A DNA stretch of 64,000 nucleotides from Armatimonadota bacterium. GTDB lineage: Bacteria > Armatimonadota > Fimbriimonadia > Fimbriimonadales > Fimbriimonadaceae. Shown piece by piece: positions 51,354-59,773 of this stretch (positions are counted from its first letter, which is position 1; the number at the start of each line of letters is the position of its first letter). The translations under genes and the position numbers were made by a program. The stretch is taken from positions 1,798,001-1,862,000 of the forward strand of contig WGMG01000006.1 in NCBI GenBank assembly GCA_016125185.1, given 5' to 3'. The notes below the pieces were generated by a model. That model was not told where the DNA came from, ran no database searches, and was given only the letters and a program-made list of their open reading frames with translations.

Positions 51354-52832
51354 CTAGTCCGCTTCGCTACTCGTGAACGGCGACGAATAGTTCGGCGGTT
51401 CCTTCGTGATCTGGACATCATGCGGATGGCTCTCGCGCAGACCCGCGCCGGTGATCTTCATAAACTCCGCGTGCTCGTGCAGTTCGGCCAGCGAACCGGC
51501 GCCGACATAGCCAAAGCCGCTTCGCATTCCGCCGACGAGCTGAGCCATCGTATCCTTCAGCGCACCTTTGAACGGCACGCGTCCCTCGACGCCTTCCGGC
51601 ACGATCACCGCGCCCGACTCCTTGATCTGCATGTATCGGTCGCTGGAGCCCGACTTCATCGCGCCCACCGAGCCCATGCCCCGGTAAACCTTGTACGCTC
51701 GGTTGCGGTAGATTTCGATCTCGCCTGGGCTTTCTTCGCACCCGGCAAACATGTTGCCCATCATAACCGCGTCGGCCCCGGCGGCCAAGCACTTCACTAC
51801 ATCGCCCGACGAGCGAATTCCACCGTCAGCAATGGTCGGGATGCCCAGCTTCTGAGCCTCCTCGGCGCAGTCTCGCACCGCCGTAAATTGAGGAACGCCA
51901 ACACCCGCCACCACGCGAGTGGTACAGATCGAACCCGCGCCGATACCGACTCGGAGGGCATCCGCCCCTAGCTCGTGCAGGGCTCGCACACCCGCCGCCG
52001 TCGCCACATTTCCTGCGATCACCATGAGGTCGGGCAGTTTTGTTTTCAGCATCTTCAGGCAGTTCATGACGCCCTTCGAATGGCCATGCGCCGCATCGAT
52101 CACCACGAAGTCCACACCTGCGTCATGTAGAGCCTTCGCTCGCTCATACGGCTCGCGAAGCGCGCCAATCGCGGCTCCGACCACCAGCCGCCCCTTGGCG
52201 TCCTTGGTCGAATACGGATGCTGTTGCACCTTCAAAATGTCCTTGATCGTGATCAGTCCTTTCAGGAATCCGCCGGAATCCACGATCGGCAGTTTTTCGA
52301 TTCGGTTCTCGGCGAGAATCTGCTGAGCCTGGTCCAAGGTCGTGCCCTCAGCGGCCGTAATCAAATCCTGCGAGGTCATGCGAAGGCGGATGGCTTGCGT
52401 ATAGTCCGTCTCAAATCGGATGTCGCGGTTGGTGAGAATTCCTACCAGCTTTCCTTCGGCGTCGACGATGGGCACGCCGGAGATATGGTAGCGCTCCATC
52501 AAGTTGACGGCGTCCTGCAGAGTCTCTTCGGCGGTGAGTTTGAACGGCTTGGTGATAACGCCGCTCTCGGATCGTTTCACGCGGTCGACGGCGGCGGCCT
52601 GCTCGTCGATGCTCATGGTGCGGTGAAGCACGCCAACGCCGCCTTCTCGGGCAATGCCGATGGCCAACCGGGCGTCGGTAACGGTGTCCATCGGGGCGGA
52701 AATGATCGGCACATTGAGCCGAATTCCAGGTAGTAATTGGGATCCTAAGTCAACTTCGCTGGGCAGAACTTCGGTTTTGGCGGGAATCAAAAGAACGTCG
52801 TCAAAACTGAGACCTTCGCGGTATGAAGCCAT
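51354..52832 (-). CDS. guaB: IMP dehydrogenase
   Basis: Converts IMP to XMP, the committed step of guanine nucleotide synthesis. 492 residues: N-terminal [24 protein letters not shown], two CBS domains (~95-210), the TIM barrel with the active-site loop [20 protein letters not shown] (catalytic Cys) and a C-terminal [18 protein letters not shown]. Two ATGs at the start; the one at 52832 has CATACT 5 nt upstream and yields [10 protein letters not shown], so I prefer it to 52847. Complete and conserved. Confidence 0.96.
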   Translation of the reverse strand: MASYREGLSFDDVLLIPAKTEVLPSEVDLGSQLLPGIRLNVPIISAPMDTVTDARLAIGIAREGGVGVLHRTMSIDEQAAAVDRVKRSESGVITKPFKLTAEETLQDAVNLMERYHISGVPIVDAEGKLVGILTNRDIRFETDYTQAIRLRMTSQDLITAAEGTTLDQAQQILAENRIEKLPIVDSGGFLKGLITIKDILKVQQHPYSTKDAKGRLVVGAAIGALREPYERAKALHDAGVDFVVIDAAHGHSKGVMNCLKMLKTKLPDLMVIAGNVATAAGVRALHELGADALRVGIGAGSICTTRVVAGVGVPQFTAVRDCAEEAQKLGIPTIADGGIRSSGDVVKCLAAGADAVMMGNMFAGCEESPGEIEIYRNRAYKVYRGMGSVGAMKSGSSDRYMQIKESGAVIVPEGVEGRVPFKGALKDTMAQLVGGMRSGFGYVGAGSLAELHEHAEFMKITGAGLRESHPHDVQITKEPPNYSSPFTSSEAD

Positions 52833-52847
52833 ATAAGAGTATGACAT

Positions 52848-53056
52848 AAGTCAGGGCTTTTCGGCTTCGCTTTGCAGGCTTCAGAAACCGCCAATTTTCA
52901 GTCGGCAAACCAAGAAAAAGGTTGCCTCCCCGCGCACAAGGATAAGTCGACAGACCAAGCTACCCCTTTGTTGACAGAGGGGTCGATGACCGAGGAACGA
53001 GGGAATCGGGGGAGTACGGCGGGTCCCAGTTGACCCATGCTTCCATTTCTTCGGTC
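52848..53056. repeat. Intergenic repeat segment
   Basis: CCCCTTTGTTGACAGAGGGG (~52964-52983) forms a hairpin and is followed by TCGATGACCGAGGAACGAGGGAATCGGGGGAGTA, related to ~26808-26893. No gene seen. Confidence 0.5.
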
Positions 53057-54565
53057 CTACATGTCGTCGCGAAGCTGAAAGTCGGCCACTTCTCCAGCTT
53101 CCAGCGAACCCATCAGCCCGTGATCGCCGTTCACCTCGGCCCCCGCCACCGTGTAGCCAAGAATCGCCTCTTCCAACGTGCAGTTCTCCGCCGGATCGAA
53201 GCCATCGAGGCGAGACGAAGCCGTCCGAATCCCATCCATCGGATCGCCCGGTACGATCGGGCGATCCGAGTTCAAGCTTAGCTTGAGACCCGCATCCAAA
53301 ACCGATCGCGTCCGCTCCAGCTTCGACGCGACTGCGTCACCGAGCTGACGTCGGTAAACATGGCCGAATCGTAAAAGAAACTCAGGTTGAAATGTTACAA
53401 AACAGTCGAGGCGAGCCAGTCGCTCAATCTGCTCGTCACTCAGAATCATGGCGTGCTCGATGCGGTGTCGAGACGGATCGCCGGTCGCCTCGAAGGCATC
53501 CATCACCAGGTCGGACGCATAGTCGCCAATGGCGTGAATCGCCACCTGATACCCGGCGTCCGAAGCCGTCCGCGTCATCGCCGTCAGCTTTTCGGGTGAA
53601 TAGATCAGTTGTCCGCTGGTCCCCGAGACCTTGGTATCCACCGCATTCCGTGAGATCACCGGGCCCTTGGCGGGTTGCCCTGAATACGAACCGTAGATAG
53701 CCGCCGTAGCCGAGCCGATGGCTCCATCGGCGAAGAGCTTGATCCCCGCCACCCTCGTTTGGTCCGGCGATGAGAAGCCCGCCGCCAGTTCGCGGAATCG
53801 CTCTAATCCGATGCCCTTCGGCCCGAACACGTCGCGCCACTGAACATATAGCCGCGTCCTCACCCTGCACCCGCGAGAAGCCGCGATTTGATAAGCTTTC
53901 AGTTCATTTAGTAGATCAAAACGCCCCGTCATCATATCCGACGCGCAGGTGATGCCGAGGTCGGCCATCTTGTTGCCGGCCTCCAAAATCGCCTCGACCA
54001 TCTCGTCCAAGTTCGGCTTTGGCGTTGCCGCCCAAACCACCTCATGAGCATCCTCCAGAAGCACCCCGTTCAGCCGCCCCGAATCGTCTCGAACAAATTC
54101 GCCACCCGACGGATTGGGCACGTCTTCCGCCACGCCCGCCAGGCGCAGGGCTTCCGAATTGGCGATACTACAGTGCCCGTTATAGTGCCGCAACAGGATC
54201 GGCCGAGACGGAGAAATCGCATCCAGGTCGTCCCGGGTTAGGTGCGCACCGTCGAGAAACTTGTTGTTGTCGTATTGCACGGCCAAGAGCCAACCGTCGG
54301 GTTGCTCGCGGTGCCGGTCGCGGACGGCGTCGAGAATACTTTCCCGAGTCGAATGGGCGACCAAATCTAATTTCATCAGATCGAGCCCGGTCGGCAAGAT
54401 GTGGCAGTGCGCATCGATGAATCCGGGCAATAGAATCTTGCCCCCGCAGTCCACTACCTCATCGTCCGGGTGCATGACCTCGTCGATCGTCGGAGCGATC
54501 ACCACCCGACCGTCTTCGACCACCATTTGGCTTGGCAGCTTGGTCCGCCACCACTCAAAGTTCAT
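53057..54565 (-). CDS. YtcJ-like metal-dependent amidohydrolase
   Basis: 502 residues, amidohydrolase family 3. GFIDAHCHILPTGLDL has the HxH metal motif; further markers are RHYNGHCSIANSEALRLAG, a typical C-terminal histidine (AIHAIGDYASD), RIEHAMILSDEQIERLARLDCFVTFQPEF and SLNSDRPIVPGDPMDGI. Metal-dependent hydrolysis of an amide or carbamate; substrate unknown. ATG at 54565 overlaps the amine-oxidase stop by 4 nt and has AAGG before it; the ATG at 54580 is less likely. Confidence 0.9.
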   Translation of the reverse strand: MNFEWWRTKLPSQMVVEDGRVVIAPTIDEVMHPDDEVVDCGGKILLPGFIDAHCHILPTGLDLMKLDLVAHSTRESILDAVRDRHREQPDGWLLAVQYDNNKFLDGAHLTRDDLDAISPSRPILLRHYNGHCSIANSEALRLAGVAEDVPNPSGGEFVRDDSGRLNGVLLEDAHEVVWAATPKPNLDEMVEAILEAGNKMADLGITCASDMMTGRFDLLNELKAYQIAASRGCRVRTRLYVQWRDVFGPKGIGLERFRELAAGFSSPDQTRVAGIKLFADGAIGSATAAIYGSYSGQPAKGPVISRNAVDTKVSGTSGQLIYSPEKLTAMTRTASDAGYQVAIHAIGDYASDLVMDAFEATGDPSRHRIEHAMILSDEQIERLARLDCFVTFQPEFLLRFGHVYRRQLGDAVASKLERTRSVLDAGLKLSLNSDRPIVPGDPMDGIRTASSRLDGFDPAENCTLEEAILGYTVAGAEVNGDHGLMGSLEAGEVADFQLRDDM

Positions 54566-55869
54566 GTACCTTGTTCGCATGTTTTAACCTCCGCTACGAC
54601 GCGCTCCGCGCTCTCTAGCGCACCCTCGATAAAACCTACCCACGTGGCCGTATGCTCGCCCGCGAAGTGGACCCGGTCAAACGGAACGATCATGTTTTGT
54701 GAATGTTCGAGCACATATCCTGGTCGATAATGACTGAAAGCTCCACGCGAATAAGGGTCATGAATCCAGTCGTGGAGCCACCCTCCGTCAAAGAAGTCCT
54801 TGGCTTCTGGGAAGTACTGGCCCAACTCGTACGCCGCCGCCGAAATCGGGTCAGGAAGCGAGGTCCACTCGACCGCTCGCTCACCGCAAATATAGGCAGT
54901 CAACACCGGTGAGCCACCCCTGGTACCATCCCACATCTGCTGTAGCGCGCCGTCGCAATGGAAGCGACCGCAAAATCCTCGCTCTGTCCACCAGGGCTTT
55001 TTGAACTGAAGGGCGATTTTGATCGCGCGGCTCATCCCACACGCCTCGACGGCGCATCGCTTAGCCGATGGCAAGGGCGGATCGAACACGACATGCTCCA
55101 GGCACGGTGGTGGCAAGGTCAGAACGACGCGATCGAACTCCTCCGACGACTCATCGTCGAACTGAAGGGTGACCTTGCCGTCGCTCTGAGCGACGCGCTG
55201 CAAAACGCGACCTAACCGAACCTCGCCCGCCAAAGCCGCTTTCATCGACTCCAATAGAGACGAAAAGCCCAAAGGGGTCCGATAAGCGCTCATTTCGCTC
55301 TCGCCCCGATTAAGATTCTCGCGGTCGATATAGTGGACGTAGCCGCTCAACCACCCGAGGAGCCCGATTCGCTCCAGATCCTCGCCTTCGTCGCTCCGAA
55401 GGTTTGCGTTCATCCACCAGAAGCCGCGCTCGCTTTGGCAGTTTTGGCGAAGGAACGACGCAAGGTCGAGGTTATCGTACTTTGCGAACTTAGAATTCTT
55501 CCAGGCTGGAAGCTCCAGTTCTCGGGCCAAGGCTCGAGCCGACAGTTCGACCGCGGTTTCGTCTTCCACCAAATCTTGCCAGAGGTCGTCCGTTCGCCGC
55601 ACCTCGCCCTTATAAATAGCGAGCGCCGGTTCGCGAACCGCCTCATCCAACCGACCCTGCAAGGCATTGACCAATCCATGCAGACGCGGCTGATCGGCAT
55701 CGATCCATTCTCCGCCTGCCTCATAGATGGCTTCCCCCTCTTGCACGGTCTCCAAGCGACCACCGATCCGATCCCTGGCCTCGAAAACCGTGACGTCGCA
55801 ACCCATCGCTTCCAACAGACGGGCGGATTGCATGCCGGAAATTCCGGCCCCGACCACCGCGACCTTCAT
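54562..55869 (-). CDS. FAD-dependent amine oxidase
   Basis: 435 residues, flavin-containing monoamine-oxidase fold: FAD-binding GAGISGMQSARLLEAMGCDVTVFEARDRIGGRLE at the start and RVHFAGEHTATWVGFIEGALESAERV at the end. The middle holds the substrate domain (GGEWIDADQPRLHGL...). Substrate unknown. Overlaps the small membrane-protein gene upstream and the amidohydrolase downstream by 4 nt each, so it belongs to a tight operon with UbiA. Confidence 0.9.
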   Translation of the reverse strand: MKVAVVGAGISGMQSARLLEAMGCDVTVFEARDRIGGRLETVQEGEAIYEAGGEWIDADQPRLHGLVNALQGRLDEAVREPALAIYKGEVRRTDDLWQDLVEDETAVELSARALARELELPAWKNSKFAKYDNLDLASFLRQNCQSERGFWWMNANLRSDEGEDLERIGLLGWLSGYVHYIDRENLNRGESEMSAYRTPLGFSSLLESMKAALAGEVRLGRVLQRVAQSDGKVTLQFDDESSEEFDRVVLTLPPPCLEHVVFDPPLPSAKRCAVEACGMSRAIKIALQFKKPWWTERGFCGRFHCDGALQQMWDGTRGGSPVLTAYICGERAVEWTSLPDPISAAAYELGQYFPEAKDFFDGGWLHDWIHDPYSRGAFSHYRPGYVLEHSQNMIVPFDRVHFAGEHTATWVGFIEGALESAERVVAEVKTCEQGT

Positions 55870-56090
55870 CGCTTAAGCTTCCCGGAAAACAGCAGGAAGA
55901 GCGAAGTGAGGATCACGCCCGCCGCCACGAGTTTGAACACTCCGCGCGTGTAACCGTAGGCAAGCACGCCAAGCGCCAGGGCAAAGATGATCGATGTCGC
56001 CTTCAGGTTGAACGGCTTGGTCATCGCGACAAACCCACCGCCGAAGCAGATGATCAGCACGAGCGGAACCACCATCGCCTTGAAGATCAT
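55866..56090 (-). CDS. Small membrane protein
   Basis: 74 residues, almost wholly hydrophobic, with two or three membrane helices (residues ~4-22, ~32-47, ~52-69) and a basic C-terminus (SGKLKR). No family recognised. Linked by 4-nt overlaps to the AKR-like gene before it and the amine oxidase after it. Confidence 0.65.
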   Translation of the reverse strand: MIFKAMVVPLVLIICFGGGFVAMTKPFNLKATSIIFALALGVLAYGYTRGVFKLVAAGVILTSLFLLFSGKLKR

Positions 56091-56728
56091 GCCGGGGCTC
56101 CCAAAAACTCGCCCAGGGCCGAAACCTGAGCCTGCGTACTCACGGTAGCGAGGCAGGTTTCTTCGCCGCCCGGGAGGTCGGCGTCTCGCGCCAGCAAGGA
56201 AACGACCCCGACGCGCCGCTCGCTCGCCATCGTCCGGAGCGACGACTGATCTTCCGGCAAAAGGACCACCTCAAAGGCGTCGTGGAACTGCCACAGGCTC
56301 TGAACCGCCAGCGCCGAGCCCTCGGCAAACAATCCGAGGTGACGGATATGCCCTTCCTGCTTCGCAAACTCCAACGCCGCCAACGCGCCGTTGATCTGAA
56401 ACTCCTCGACCACCCGCCGCACGCGCAGAAAATAAAAGTCGACCATCTCTCGCCCGACCGCTGACAAAACCTCGATCAGGTGCGCCTGAATCAGGTCCGT
56501 GGCGTGGTCCTGGCTGGTCGCCCGCTCGTACTGCGAGGTGCTTCGCTGAACCAAAACGTCAGTCCCGCCGCGCAGAAATCCGCCCCACAGGGCCGGTTGC
56601 GACGAGATGTCCATCGGCACGCCCAGATCGCGAGCCGCCACAGCTAAATCCCCTGGCGACGTCTCCGGCGAGACGGCCAACGAGGCCCAAACCCTCGGAT
56701 AACTGGCATTGGTGCGACCTAATAACAT
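56087..56728 (-). CDS. Aldo/keto-reductase-like protein
   Basis: 213 residues. EMVDFYFLRVRRVVEEFQINGALAALEFAKQEGHIRHLGLF resembles the central strands of aldo/keto reductases (DxYLLH...EALEELVKEGKIRxIG), but the catalytic Tyr/Lys/His set is not obvious and the protein is shorter than the ~280-320 of full members. It may be a degenerate barrel. ATG at 56728 lies 8 nt after the UbiA stop; a longer frame would overlap UbiA. Confidence 0.6.
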   Translation of the reverse strand: MLLGRTNASYPRVWASLAVSPETSPGDLAVAARDLGVPMDISSQPALWGGFLRGGTDVLVQRSTSQYERATSQDHATDLIQAHLIEVLSAVGREMVDFYFLRVRRVVEEFQINGALAALEFAKQEGHIRHLGLFAEGSALAVQSLWQFHDAFEVVLLPEDQSSLRTMASERRVGVVSLLARDADLPGGEETCLATVSTQAQVSALGEFLGAPA

Positions 56729-56736
56729 AGCGAAAT

Positions 56737-57621
56737 TTATCGAATCAGTCGGTCGATGAGAACGAAGACAAAGACGCCGACCGAAATGCACCCGTTCAGG
56801 GTGAAGAAGGCAAAGTTTACACGCGAAAGGTCGTTCGGCTTCACCAAGGACTGCTCATAAGTCAGCATTACGCCCGCAAAAATCACCCCAAGCCAACCGA
56901 CCCAGGTGATCGGCTCCATGGCGAACGCCTGGACCAAAAACACGACTGCGAACAAGTGCGACAGTCGGCTGACGATCAGGGCCGTCTTCCGACCGAACCG
57001 AGCCGGAATCGACCGCAAGCCATTCTCGCGGTCAAACTCCTCGTCCTGAAGGGCATAAATGATGTCGAATCCGGCCGTCCAGAGCAGCACCGCCAACGTC
57101 AGGAAGATCGGCGGCCAACTGAGATCGCCCTTCACGGCGATCCAAGCGGCGGACGGTGCGATGCCCAACGAAAGGCCGAGCCAGTAGTGGCAAAGCCATG
57201 TGAACCGCTTCGTCCTTGAATAGAAAATCGTGACGAACAAGGCAATGGGCGAAAGAATAAGCGTGAGCGAGTTCAGCATCGCTGCCGCGCCTAGAAACAA
57301 GATGATCGACGCGTAAAAGTATAGGTTTACGGTTCTTAAACTTAATAAACCAGACGGAATCGCCCGCATCTTCGTCCGGTCGTTCTTCGCGTCGATGTCA
57401 CGATCAGCGATCCGATTGTAGGTCATCGCCGCCGTGCGACAGCTCACCATTGCCACCAGAATCAATAGGAAAACGCGCAAACCGGGCCACCCGCTCGGCG
57501 ACGCCCAAATCATCGCGATCATGGCGTACGGCAAGGCGAAAATCGAGTGCTCGAATTTGATCATCTCGAGGAAGGCTCGAAACGCCTTCCAACCCGATGC
57601 CTGCCCGGAAACCTGCGCCAT
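56737..57621 (-). CDS. ubiA: UbiA-family polyprenyltransferase (quinone synthesis)
   Basis: 294 residues, about eight membrane helices. Both aspartate-rich motifs are intact: NRIADRDIDAKNDRT and FDIIYALQDEEFDRENG. It joins a prenyl chain to an aromatic acid in ubiquinone or menaquinone synthesis; MqnP of the futalosine pathway is an equally good candidate. ATG at 57621 gives MAQVSGQASGWKAF; the longer frame adds a Ser/Arg-rich stretch unlike the family. Leads a leftward gene set with an AKR-like, amine oxidase and amidohydrolase. Confidence 0.88.
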   Translation of the reverse strand: MAQVSGQASGWKAFRAFLEMIKFEHSIFALPYAMIAMIWASPSGWPGLRVFLLILVAMVSCRTAAMTYNRIADRDIDAKNDRTKMRAIPSGLLSLRTVNLYFYASIILFLGAAAMLNSLTLILSPIALFVTIFYSRTKRFTWLCHYWLGLSLGIAPSAAWIAVKGDLSWPPIFLTLAVLLWTAGFDIIYALQDEEFDRENGLRSIPARFGRKTALIVSRLSHLFAVVFLVQAFAMEPITWVGWLGVIFAGVMLTYEQSLVKPNDLSRVNFAFFTLNGCISVGVFVFVLIDRLIR

Positions 57622-57643
57622 CACCTTTATTCTACGAGATGCC

Positions 57644-59614
57644 TCAAAACTCGTAGGCCGCGGGCCCGAACTCGATCTTCCCGCTTGTCGCCCGGCTCTT
57701 GTCGGCAGCCTCGACAAACAAGAAATGGTCCCATGTCAGCTTGCCCTGCGGCGCGCCACCACCCGAGATCGACGCTTGCGCGGTCAGGTCCGCCAGCGAA
57801 GCGATGTACACCCGCCAGCCGTTCCGGTCGGTTTCGCTTCCCAGCGTGCCTAACGGAATCTGGAAAATCCCCCCCGACGCGTCCTTCACCCGAACAAAGA
57901 GAGGATTGTTCGACCCATCCGGCTTCACCCAAATCACAAAGCGCTTCGCTCCGTCGGGAATCTCCATCTCTTTACTGGCCATGAATCCGCAGCCCGCCGA
58001 CCCCGCTTCCAGGGAGTAGCTCGCTGCCGCTCCGGTCACGCCTGCGGTCATCATGCCCTTCTCAAATTCCGTCCCATTATAGGTTCGAAACTCTAGATCG
58101 TCGGTCACCATCTTCACAAGCTGAACCGAATAATCGCCGACCTTTTGACCGCCCACCAATGCGGTAATCATCGTCTGAGCATCGGAGTCGGCCAAGGGTT
58201 CCACCGTCCGATCCGCATTCGCCGTGGCAAAACACGTCACCTTGGCGCCGCTGGTCTTGCGGTCATATCGAAACTCCACCTTCGAAGGCGTCGTTCCCGC
58301 CGGTTTGGTGATGACGGCACACCAACCTTCGTCGTCGATCGGCGGCGCAAAAGCCAAACTCAATTGCGTCACGGCACTGCCAGGGACGCTCTTCGGAGGA
58401 TTGGTCGCAAGGCTCGAGTCGCCTCCGCTTCCCGTCTTTGGCGGCGCGACCGTATCATTCGAGGCGATCGACGTCGAATCCTCGATGATCTGGTTATACA
58501 GGACCCGGTTGGACTTATCTGCCATGTCGTACGCTTCAAATTTCGGCAAGCCACCCAGCTTCTGATACCAGCGGGCCCGTACCATCTTGCCGTCCCCCGC
58601 TCCGACCACGACCCAACTCAGCGGGTCCTTCTTCTCCATGCGTCGAAACACTGAACAGCCCTTGAACGCTTTCAGAACCAATCGAGCCGCATCAAACGCC
58701 GGCTTCGGCTTCAGGTTGGAACGCACGATTCCGAACCGATGCTCGGAGTTCCGCGCGTCGTCGCCATCGTCCTTCCAATCGTAGTAAATCGAAACCGGAC
58801 TGCCCGCCGCCGCACTCAACAGCCACAGTTTGGCCAGGTACATCGCCTGCCGGTCCTCGTTTACATTGCCGCCCTTATAGGTCGAATAGCCCCACTCCGA
58901 GCAGACCACCGGCATGTCTTCGCGCCCCTTGGGAGCCACCGAGTGAATCAGGTCCTGAACCTTCTCGTAGTCCTTCACCACCGTTTCGGGTCCGCCGCTG
59001 CGATACGGGTGGACCGATACTCCATCGATCAGCCCCAACAGTTCGGGCGTCAAAACCGCCTTCAAGAATGGCATGTCGATGGTCGAAACCCCAGGACCGA
59101 TGATCCGGCAGTTGGCATCGGCGGTTCGCATCGCTTTTGCCGCCTTCAGCGCCAGCATCGCATAGCTCGACGGGTCCGGTTGCGGTTTCCAAAACTGGCT
59201 GATGTTGGGCTCGTTCCAGATTTCCCACACAATCTCCTCGCCCTTGTAATGGGCGATGGCCGCCGCCGCCCAAGCTGCATAGGCATCCTGCGCCTTCACC
59301 GTTTTCGGCGCGCCCTGTTCGTAGATCGAATTCCCGTAGTCGAGAATGAAAAGCGGGCGGATGTGGGCGGGCTTTAGCCGCGCCAAGAGTCGGTCATAAG
59401 CCGAAAAATCGTATTGACCCGCCGCCTTCTCCGTCGCTTCCCAGGTGAAGTCGGTCCGCACGTAATTGATGCCGGCCGCCTGCATGAGCTCTATCTCTCC
59501 AGGGTGGGGCTCGGTGAAGTGAATATTGACGCCGAATCCCTGCCAGATCTTCTGCGGGGCCGCCGATTGCCGAGCAACCGCTAGTCCGCACAGAGCCGCC
59601 GTGACGAAACTCAT
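57644..59614 (-). CDS. Secreted glycoside hydrolase (GH39/GH5-like clan A)
   Basis: 656 residues with a signal peptide. A TIM-barrel glycosidase: acid/base E135 in IWNEPNISQF and nucleophile E240 in VCSEWGYS. YVRTDFTWEATEKAAGQYDFSAYDRLL is typical of clan A beta-glycanases (xylosidase- or arabinofuranosidase-like). The C-terminal ~300 residues are beta-rich (probable carbohydrate-binding domains). TATAAT lies 7 nt before the ATG at 59614. The stop is 22 nt before the UbiA start on the same strand. Confidence 0.82.
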   Translation of the reverse strand: MSFVTAALCGLAVARQSAAPQKIWQGFGVNIHFTEPHPGEIELMQAAGINYVRTDFTWEATEKAAGQYDFSAYDRLLARLKPAHIRPLFILDYGNSIYEQGAPKTVKAQDAYAAWAAAAIAHYKGEEIVWEIWNEPNISQFWKPQPDPSSYAMLALKAAKAMRTADANCRIIGPGVSTIDMPFLKAVLTPELLGLIDGVSVHPYRSGGPETVVKDYEKVQDLIHSVAPKGREDMPVVCSEWGYSTYKGGNVNEDRQAMYLAKLWLLSAAAGSPVSIYYDWKDDGDDARNSEHRFGIVRSNLKPKPAFDAARLVLKAFKGCSVFRRMEKKDPLSWVVVGAGDGKMVRARWYQKLGGLPKFEAYDMADKSNRVLYNQIIEDSTSIASNDTVAPPKTGSGGDSSLATNPPKSVPGSAVTQLSLAFAPPIDDEGWCAVITKPAGTTPSKVEFRYDRKTSGAKVTCFATANADRTVEPLADSDAQTMITALVGGQKVGDYSVQLVKMVTDDLEFRTYNGTEFEKGMMTAGVTGAAASYSLEAGSAGCGFMASKEMEIPDGAKRFVIWVKPDGSNNPLFVRVKDASGGIFQIPLGTLGSETDRNGWRVYIASLADLTAQASISGGGAPQGKLTWDHFLFVEAADKSRATSGKIEFGPAAYEF

Positions 59615-59621
59615 TCCAACA

Positions 59622-59627
59622 ATTATA
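59622..59627 (-). promoter_or_regulatory. -10 box of a probable leaderless transcript (GH gene)
   Basis: TATAAT on the minus strand, 7 nt before the ATG at 59614. Confidence 0.65.
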
Positions 59628-59773
59628 TCGAAATTGACTCTTTCGGGGTTCCAAGTGAACCTGAAGCCGCCGTGCAAATGGCGTACCACATTTGCCAAAA
59701 GTGGGACAAATGGTTGAAATTCGGCTAGAAATGCGGGGGTACAAAAGCTGGTCGCGCGGAAAGCGACTTTCAG

